A stretch of 64,000 nt of DNA from Rhipicephalus microplus (lineage: Eukaryota > Arthropoda > Arachnida > Ixodida > Ixodidae): contig NC_134705.1 of assembly GCF_043290135.1 (NCBI RefSeq), forward strand, positions 60,725,771-60,789,770, given 5' to 3'. The first letter of the stretch is position 1. Each line of letters opens with the position of its first letter. A program made the translations under genes and the position numbers. The notes beneath the pieces are model-generated. The model was not told where the DNA came from, made no database searches, and was given only the letters and a program-made list of their open reading frames with translations. Positions 57,870 through 64,000 of the stretch are shown one piece after another.

Positions 57870-58520
57870 CTAAATACTAGAGGTCGTTGTTACTTTGCCA
57901 TTAGAGCTCCCACGTGTCCCCTTACGGTTTACTGGTTTTCGGTAGAAGGTGTTAGATATGCGTAAATTTTTGCGTTCTGTGAATTTTACTGATAAATTCC
58001 CTGTAGCATCTCTAGCACCTTTCCCATAATCTCTTACTGCCTATTTGACAGCCTGGTTATTCCCTACCTTGGCATTGAAGTCTCCAATCAGTATGGTATA
58101 GCTTGCTCATTGCTGATCCCACGTCTTCATAGAAGCTTTCAACTAATACGTTATCATGGCTGGATGTAGGTGCGTAGGCTTGTACCACCATCATCTTGCA
58201 TATATTATTCAGTTTATTTACGTTACCTGCAACCCTTTTATCAATGCTATAGGATTCCTCTATGCTACTAGCTATAATTCTGCTGATAAATAACCCCAAC
58301 GCTAGTTCTTTTATGTCAGCCAAGCCACGATAGCAAAAGACGTGCCCATTATGTAGCATATATAGGCCTCATATGTCCTGATGTCCTCACTGAGCCCTAT
58401 AACATCCCACTTGACTCCCTCTAGGTCCTCCAACGCAACAGTACTCGCTTCACCAGACAAGGTTCTAGCGTTAAACTTTGCCACGTTCAGTTTCCAATGA
58501 CGGCCTGTCCGGACCCAGAG
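57870..58520 (-). mobile_element. RTE-like LINE fragment (endonuclease)
   Basis: The minus strand begins at KFNARTLSGEA and VALEDLEGVKWDVIGLSE (about 58,480-58,390), the start of an APE endonuclease. It goes on with ELALGLFISRIIASSIEE, VVQAYAPTSSHDNVLVESFY (about 58,190-58,130) and ILIGDFNAKVG across a frame change (about 58,090-58,055). These phrases are typical of RTE-clade LINEs. No RT is attached. Confidence 0.75.
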
Positions 58521-58744
58521 ATTTTACGCGCACTCTGCAGCGTCGCAGATGTGACCTCAACCGTGGTCAGTTGTTCGCAGCCACTGCTGACGGAGGGCCA
58601 AGGGTTAATTGGTGTATTCATGTGGGAGGTATTGGCCAGATACTGTACCAGAGCGCCCAATCTTTCTCTGGTGATGAAGTGTGGCCTCACTGGTGGTGGT
58701 TACCGGTGAGGCCTCACCCCAGGCTATAATTTGATTCTATCACC

Positions 58745-59000
58745 ACGTGGAGGAGCAGAAGGAGGAGGAGGAGGAGGAATAAACATTTATTTTTCAAAAC
58801 GGTGTAGTGGTGTAGGTTCCGCGTCCACCTTAGGTGAGAGACATCCTCATTCCAGGAACCCTCTGGCCTTCGCTGCATCTTTGGTTCTGGCGACGAGCCG
58901 TCGTTGTTGGTCCAGGTCCTCCAAGGCGAGCTTCTCCCACCTTTCGAGAAGGTGTTCGCGTTTTTTAACAGTGTCGCAGATATTCTATGGAGACGATATT
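58745..59000 (-). mobile_element. 3' end of an I-like LINE
   Basis: The minus strand reads LERWEKLALEDLDQQRRLVA and TKDAAKARGFLE-stop, then a short 3' UTR with AATAAATGTTTATTCCTCCTCC. It corresponds to the C-terminal end and tail of I-like LINE ORF2. Confidence 0.65.
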
Positions 59001-59095
59001 TTTTAACTCAGTGGGGAACGGCATGGTATCGGTATTTGAATCAAATACATCTTGCACGCGAGGCTGCATAAGTTTTCTTGTAGATAAACTTTACT

Positions 59096-59132
59096 TATAT
59101 ATATATTTATATATATATATATATATATATAT
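59096..59132. repeat. (AT)n tract at the left edge of G5
   Basis: Mostly TA/AT dinucleotides, ending exactly where the G5 LTR begins, so the insertion target was again ATAT. Confidence 0.85.
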
Positions 59133-59308
59133 TGATACGTGTATGGAACTGTCGCCCCGACACAGCTGAATTGGCACCCAAGTGAAGAAGATGACAACGT
59201 GGTTGTAGTGGGTTGGACTCTCGAGCTTCTCCCGTTAACCTGCTTGACTGTGCGCTCTCTAAGCCGTTAGCAAGACCAGCTCTCGGTGAATAAATCTTCC
59301 CCGTAACA
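59133..59308 (+). repeat. G5 5' LTR
   Basis: 176 bp, TGATACG...CGTAACA. The left end is inferred from the TG after the AT tract, and the right end from the CCCGTAACA shared with G3. Confidence 0.7.
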
Positions 59309-59315
59309 TCTTTTT

Positions 59316-60641
59316 GTGGAAGGTGCGGGGTATTCACACAACCCAGCTCTGGAACTCCGCAGTGGACGCCAGCTTTGTCCAGCCGTGAGGCCTGAAACTG
59401 GCAGTCAGGCCTTGCCATCTGCGCTGGCTCCATCACCTGTGATTCCCCCCCATCTTCTCGACCCTGGCACGTTTTCCGGGACGGACAGCACTGACGTCGA
59501 AGAATGGCTCGCATTATTCGAGCGCGTCAGCAAGCACTACAGGTGAAACGAAACGCTTATGCTGGCAAATATTCTATTCTACCTACGGGGTACGGCACGC
59601 GCCTGGTATGAGACGCATGAAGAAGAATTAACCAGCTGGGACACATGCAAGCAAAAGCTTCGTGATTTGTTCGGTCCGTCAGTTGCTCGTCAGATGGCAG
59701 CCAGGCAGGAACTCGCGTTGCGTGTTCAATCATCGACGGAGTCGTACGTCACGTACATCCAAGATGTACTGGCACTGTGCCGGAAGACTGACAAAAACAT
59801 GTCCGAGGTGAACAAGATCAGCAACGTGTTGAAAGGCATTGCTGATGATGCTTTCAACATACTAATGTGCAAGAACTGCACCACTGTCGACTCCATCATA
59901 TCTGAATGCCGGCGATTTGAGCAAGCTAAAAGCAGGCGAATCACCCACCACATCGCGAGACTACCAAACACTGCTGCGACTTCGTCTTGCGAGGATTCTG
60001 CAGCGCCCCGTTCACTTGCGCCTCCTGCCAATATCGCAAGGATTGTTCACCAGGATCTGGAAGCCATGGCACCCGCTTCCTATTAGCCCCCTGCGCAAGA
60101 CAACTGGGCAACTGTCTCGCTTATTCAAGCCGTCGTACGTCAGGAGTTTGCTAACCTGGGCGTCCAGGTTCCCCAGCCCGCCAGACTTATGCCGCAGCCC
60201 ATGAGCACTTCCGTCCACAACGCTGACCACCACTCTGCTCCACTTGTCGCTGCGGCAGCTTCGACTCCTCGGTTTCCACCACGCTACCGAAATCCATCTG
60301 AGTGGCGCACGCACGATGATCGACCCATCTGCTTTTCTTGCTCTCGAGTTGGGCACATCTCCCGCCATTGCCGCAACAGGTGGTATTTCCGGCCAAGCTT
60401 TCGTAATGTAGATCGCCGTCAGGACCGCGGACACTATTCGCAACCCTGTTTTCCGGATGACCATATTCTGGACCCTTCAGCTCGCCGTTCCTTTCCACGC
60501 TCCGAACCGTCCTACGCTGACGTCGTCGCCCAGAGAAACTGGCCTAGCCGCTCGCCGTCACCTCAGGGTCGGCCGTCACGCTCCGCTCAACGCCGCCGCT
60601 CTCCGTCACCGGCTTATTCTGCCCATTCCCCGGGAAACTGA
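59316..60641 (+). pseudogene. gag: G5 gag, two premature stops
   Basis: One frame throughout. LELRSGRQL, STDVEEWLALFERVSKHY, a TGA at 59544-59546 where Trp is expected, NILFYLRGTARAWYETHEEE, VLKGIADDAFNIL, a TAG at 60084-60086, then an intact CCHC knuckle CFSCSRVGHISRHC (about 60,330-60,371) and an Arg/Ser-rich tail ending SPGN-TGA. No frameshift is seen. Closest relative in the window is G3 gag. Confidence 0.88.
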
Positions 60642-60670
60642 CGAGTGCAGCTCCTAGAGGTGGCGCTGCG
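60632..60670 (+). promoter_or_regulatory. G5 -1 frameshift site GGGAAAC-TGA with hairpin
   Basis: GGGAAAC (60632-60638) abuts TGA (60639-60641). A TGCAGC/GCTGCG stem (one T-G pair) starts about six bases later, closely matching the G3 stem. The short remaining pol is in the -1 frame. Confidence 0.8.
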
Positions 60671-60746
60671 TTGACTACTCAGAACGAAAACCCTCAACCG
60701 GCAACAAATTCAAGACGCAATTTACTTCGGGTGTTCGTTGATTGTG

Positions 60747-61009
60747 TAAAACACGAAAAACGAGCCCTTAAGTATGCACTTGTTTCTCTTATTCATTAAC
60801 GAGGGTCTCGTACTGGCAGACTTGGTGCCTCTAGGTTGTATACGGGAGACCATTGGTCAGCTGCCAGTTAGTAATAAGTTCACGTGCTACGTGACGCCGA
60901 ACAGGCTCATAAAAAGTGTGCCACACTCGCCGCCATGGCTACTAGTGATGCTGACTCACACTCCCACGTTTAAAATTGACATAGATACCAATAAAGTGGC
61001 TCGGGCGAT
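60747..61009. other. Sequence between G5 and the SINE
   Basis: No gene recognised; it may include a piece of another repeat (CCAATAAAGTGGCTCGGGCG, adjoining the SINE head). Confidence 0.4.
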
Positions 61010-61183
61010 GGCTGTCGTGGTAGCTCAGTGGTAGAGCATCGAACGCGTTGTTCGAAGGTCGCAGGTTCGGATCCTTCCCAAGGCAAGTTATCTTTTCACC
61101 CACTTTTCTTTCTTCTAATTTACACTACAATTGGCCTAATAACTTCCCCTATACCTTTCTTGGCATTATAGTCTGTTAGATCT

Positions 61184-61240
<57 letters not shown>

Positions 61241-61257
61241 TATGTGTGTGTGTGTGT
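61010..61257 (+). mobile_element. tRNA-derived SINE with (AT)n(GT)n tail
   Basis: The head has TGGTAGCTCAGTGGTAGAGC (A box and a perfect D stem GCTC/GAGC), a TCGAA/TTCGA anticodon-like stem, and GGTTCGGATCC (near-consensus B box). A unique 3' part (TTATCTTTTCACCCACTTTT onward, AACTTCCCCTATACC, CTTGGCATTATAGTCTGTTA) ends in (AT)n from 61185 and (GT)n to 61257. From memory this composition is widespread in ticks. It would be Pol III transcribed and moved by a LINE. Confidence 0.8.
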
Positions 61258-61358
61258 TTACTTTTAGATAAAGACTTCAGGGCCAACCGCCGGCTTTCAT
61301 AATTCTGTCCAACTCGCTTTCTTATCGCCTTTTTTCTTAATATTTAATTGCTGTACAG

Positions 61359-61530
61359 ACTCAAGGAGAGTACGCAGACTACACAGGAGCCGTCACATAA
61401 GGCAGCGAGAGGCACATCCGAGAAGCGCAGCAGCAAGTCAACCCCGCCATCCGACCCCAACCAAGTCAAGGCCTCCCAAGCCAAAAAAGACGTCGCCTCG
61501 ACCATGCCTTCAATAACGTCTCAACCGGAG
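61359..61530 (+). CDS. Candidate second exon of the unrecognised host gene
   Basis: 172 bp between a strong acceptor (TTAATTGCTGTACAG, ending 61358) and a donor (CCGGAG|GTAGGA). It encodes a Lys/Ser/Thr/Pro-rich stretch (SEKRSSKSTPPSDPNQVKAS; KKDVASTMPSITSQPE) without stops. It enters with one base of a split codon and leaves in phase 0. The entering phase fits the proposed donor at 57317, giving an Arg at the joint. It may also belong to a different gene; no domain is recognised. Confidence 0.5.
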
Positions 61531-62434
61531 GTAGGAGCTACATTCAGACGCGAGTGATTATTCGTGCCTTTCCGTCTTCTCTCGTAAGCAACCGCACATG
61601 CTCGTTTAAATTGCCTCCATAGGATGCTTATGGCACACTTGTTTTTGGAACAAGGGTGCTTATTTAGAATTTTTATTCACCAGCTTCAATTATCGCACAT
61701 AAATGGTACAGCTCAGAAATCAACCTTGAGCAACTTAGCTTGAAATTTTCACCACAGGACTTGATTCTTTCTTTTTTGCGCTTTTCATTTACACAGCTAA
61801 CTAGTTTTCATCGTCCCACCTCAAACCTACCTCCGGGCAAGTTGAGGGTACTCTTGTGCCTTATGGTTCGAAAAACTCTCGGAAGAGTGTGAGAGGTAAC
61901 TGGCACCTATAGGTGCTGATAAGATTTGCGTTTAAAAATACTGCGGCAAATGGTTCCGCCAAACGAATTCCGCCTCTTGGTGGTGGGGACATATGTTATC
62001 GCCTTCTCTGATGGAAAGAGCCAAATGCTGCCTGGTCTGACGCCTGTTTTATTTATCTCAGCCAGGAGCTTCTGGGTCTTGCCTAACTCCATTCTTGCAC
62101 TGCGCAACTTCCTGACATAGTGCTATCCAAAATATTTTCGGCTTCATTCGGCTTCGCTACACCGATTTGAAAAAAAAAGATTGTTTGCATATGAGTGTAT
62201 TATCCCAACTAGAACTCTTACAGAAATGTAGACAATGCTATTCTGGTACTTTCAATTTTGCGTTTCTTCTACACACGTTTTTCAGTTGAGTGTTTTTTGT
62301 TGTTGTTTTCGCTTATCATGTCTGTTCTCGTACACCCAGTACACTCGCACACGTACGTAGATTGTAATGTACGACTTATATTATAGCGTCGTCATTTCTA
62401 TAAACATCGCAGCTTTTCAAAACTAAAAAAAAAG
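61531..62434. other. Mostly non-coding; one odd minus-strand frame
   Basis: AT-rich. Minus-strand 61907-62107 encodes MELGKTQKLLAEINKTGVRP, then SIWLFPSEKAITYVPTTKRR. It has protein-like composition, but I recognise no family and see no continuation; it could be a scrap of a mobile element. Confidence 0.35.
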
Positions 62435-62799
62435 TCACAGTTTTGCCGCAAAAGCGAAGCAATGAACGCGATAGCAACAAATTGGAAGATCACGCGCCGA
62501 ACGGTAAGCAGATCGAAACGTGCCCGAGTTTCTCACGCACAAATGACGCACAAAACGTGCTCACAGGTGCATGTCAAAGCAAAAAAGCGCCTCAGTTGTT
62601 ACTTCGCTGTGTCTGAAAAGTGCGCCTTTTTTGCAAACGGAGGCTGTGCAACGATTGCAGTGACCTTAGTGTGTCCAATAACTACAACAGAATCGTTCCA
62701 GTGCCCCAACGCCAGCTCAGACGTACGATCCTCCCCATCGGGAGATAGGGCGCGCGAAAGATTTCCCTCCCCTCCTCTCCGCGGGCCAAAGTACGCGTG
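62435..62799 (+). repeat. Dispersed repeat R1, copy 2
   Basis: Partner of 24409-24779, starting TCACAGTTTTGCCGCAAAAG. It ends next to the microsatellite tail of the following LINE. Confidence 0.75.
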
Positions 62800-64000
62800 A
62801 GACATGAGAGCCGAATGGATGGATGGATGGATGGATGGATGGATGGATGGATGGATGGACGGACGAACGGACGGACGGACGGACGGACGGGCGGGCGGGC
62901 GGGCGGGCGGGCGGGCGGACGGACGGACGGACGGACGGACGGACGGACGGACGGACGGACGGACGGATTTATTTTTACCCATTTAAAATCTATTTTGCCT
63001 TTAGTGTCTCTAAACCCCGATGCTTTGAAAAATTCCGCGCCATTATCTTGGACTATATGATGGAGCCTTTTACAGAACTTTATCAAATGTTCAGCTGCTT
63101 TCTCCTCCTCTCCACTTGCACTACATACCATGTCTGTGCCTTCGTATTTGGCTCTGTACGTCTTGGTCCGCAATACTTCCGTTCTGGCCTGCAACAGCAG
63201 AGAACCACCACGAGAATTATTTTAGATCTTTTCTTTTGCAATTTCCTGCTTGAAAATTTTATTTTGCGATTTCCTGTTTGAAAGTTTGGTAGGTCTCCAT
63301 TGATGATTTCGTAAGCTTTCCAATCTTTCAAATGTCCTTCTCTGTTTTCTTCGCCTTCTTAACCAATGTTTCCTTTAGGCCTGGTATTGCGCTGTTGTTT
63401 AAATACTTCTTAGATAATTTTCGAGTTCGCTTCCTTCATTTAGTATCGACATTCTTCATGTGCAAGTAGCTAAACACTTTTCTAGCCCAATGCTCCTCTC
63501 ATTTTTCTCAATCACTCCTCAAATTCTATCTTGCTGCTAACTTCCCTGCACTTAAGCTATGTCCATCCCATGTCACCCTGTACCCCCTGATTTGGGGTAT
63601 TCCCGTGTGCTCCCAAAGCAAGTCTACCCATGTCACGTTGTTTAATTTCCAATCTTGTTTGAACTTCTCATTAAATGCTCAATACCGCATTGCCGAACGT
63701 CAAACCTGGGACCATGAACCTTTCCAAATCCCTCTCACAACGTCATACACATTGTAGTTCCACGGTGCCCTATTTTTCATTACAGCTGCATTCCCGTTAC
63801 CCTTAGTCATTACGTATCCTATCACCTTCATTACCACATTACGTAACTTATCCTCCTCATTACCACAGATGTCTATCAGTTCCTTCAGATCTTCCTTGTT
63901 GTTGGCTATTATTACTATATCATCTGCATACAACAATGCGGGTAATGCTGTTCAATGTGTTTTCCTTGATACGTAAAAAGAGAGGCTGAAACCGAGTCGA
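62800..64000 (-). mobile_element. LINE-5 3' part (RT to tail), runs off the window
   Basis: Minus strand. It enters with RT LYADDIVIIANNKEDLKELI (about 63,936-63,880) and passes through degraded sequence to RTKTYRAKYEGTDMVC and EHLIKFCKRLHHIV (about 63,170-63,080), a terminal Cys/His region with one Cys lost. It ends in [12 protein letters not shown] followed by the simple-repeat tail. RTE-like by RT wording. Its 5' part lies beyond 64,000. Confidence 0.75.
62815..62966. repeat. Compound microsatellite (ATGG)n(ACGG)n(GCGG)n(ACGG)n
   Basis: About 150 bp of 4-bp units in blocks: TGGA, then CGGA, then CGGG (about seven units), then CGGA again. It sits at the 3' end of LINE-5 and is probably its grown tail. 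Open frames across it are an artefact of the repeat. Confidence 0.93.

Larger units (their letters stand above)
59133..60746 (+). mobile_element. Ty3/Gypsy G5, 3'-truncated (LTR, gag, first codons of pol)
   Basis: 5' LTR, gag, frameshift site and only about 100 bp of pol (to NLLRVFVD, about 60,746), after which unrelated sequence begins. Gag is close to G3. No 3' LTR is found in the window, so it is truncated or carries a large deletion. Confidence 0.85.

Noticed and set aside
61013..61085. A functional tRNA gene
   Set aside because: A and B boxes and the D stem are good, but the anticodon loop lacks the invariant T before the anticodon, the T stem has a mismatch, the acceptor ends do not pair, and a SINE-like 3' body with an (AT)n tail follows.
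62682..63281. Long frames rich in PSVR or MDGW/TDGR repeats
   Set aside because: Artefact of the compound tetranucleotide repeat at the LINE-5 tail.

Overview
The window reads as repeat-rich arthropod nuclear DNA, most likely from a hard tick (Ixodidae). The basis is a decayed tick-type M13 (neprilysin-like) metallopeptidase, tRNA-headed SINE pieces of the kind seen in tick genomes, I-like and RTE-like LINEs, many Ty3/Gypsy elements, long microsatellites and candidate spliced exons. I see no operon or other bacterial gene organisation. The species call is inference; the eukaryotic transposon content is directly visible.

Layout: a complete Gypsy element on the minus strand (G1, 181-5827). An I-like LINE on the plus strand (7.8-12.9 kb). 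A truncated Gypsy piece ending in a long (TATC)n tract (13.9-14.6 kb). A 593-bp tandem duplication (15.6-16.9 kb) just upstream of an M13 peptidase pseudogene (16.9-18.8 kb). A LINE fragment (19.8-21.5 kb), non-coding repeats (21.5-26.1 kb) and a satellite of about 147-bp period (26.15-26.9 kb). Then a LINE (27.0-40.6 kb) split by Gypsy G2 (27315-32488, minus), by a Gypsy integrase scrap (34.0-34.3 kb) and by Gypsy G3 (35180-40258, plus). Inverted and tandem repeats follow (41.8-42.4 kb), then the best preserved Gypsy, G4 (44553-50055, plus), a near full-length minus-strand LINE (about 50.8-55.3 kb), a candidate host gene with two exons (56806-57317 and 61359-61530) whose intron holds LINE pieces, a truncated Gypsy G5 and a SINE, and finally an RTE-like LINE running off the right end.

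No gene here is convincingly intact apart from single retroelement reading frames (G4 gag; ORF1 of the minus-strand LINE) and the two candidate exons. The most informative pattern is shared by the Gypsy elements. All four complete copies sit at ATAT targets with 4-bp duplications (one copy carries a mismatch). In all five gag-bearing elements, plus one fragment, a -1 frameshift heptamer lies directly against the gag stop codon, and pol lies in the -1 frame. In two cases the LINE reading frame resumes exactly when the Gypsy element and one target duplication are removed on paper, which proves the nesting order.
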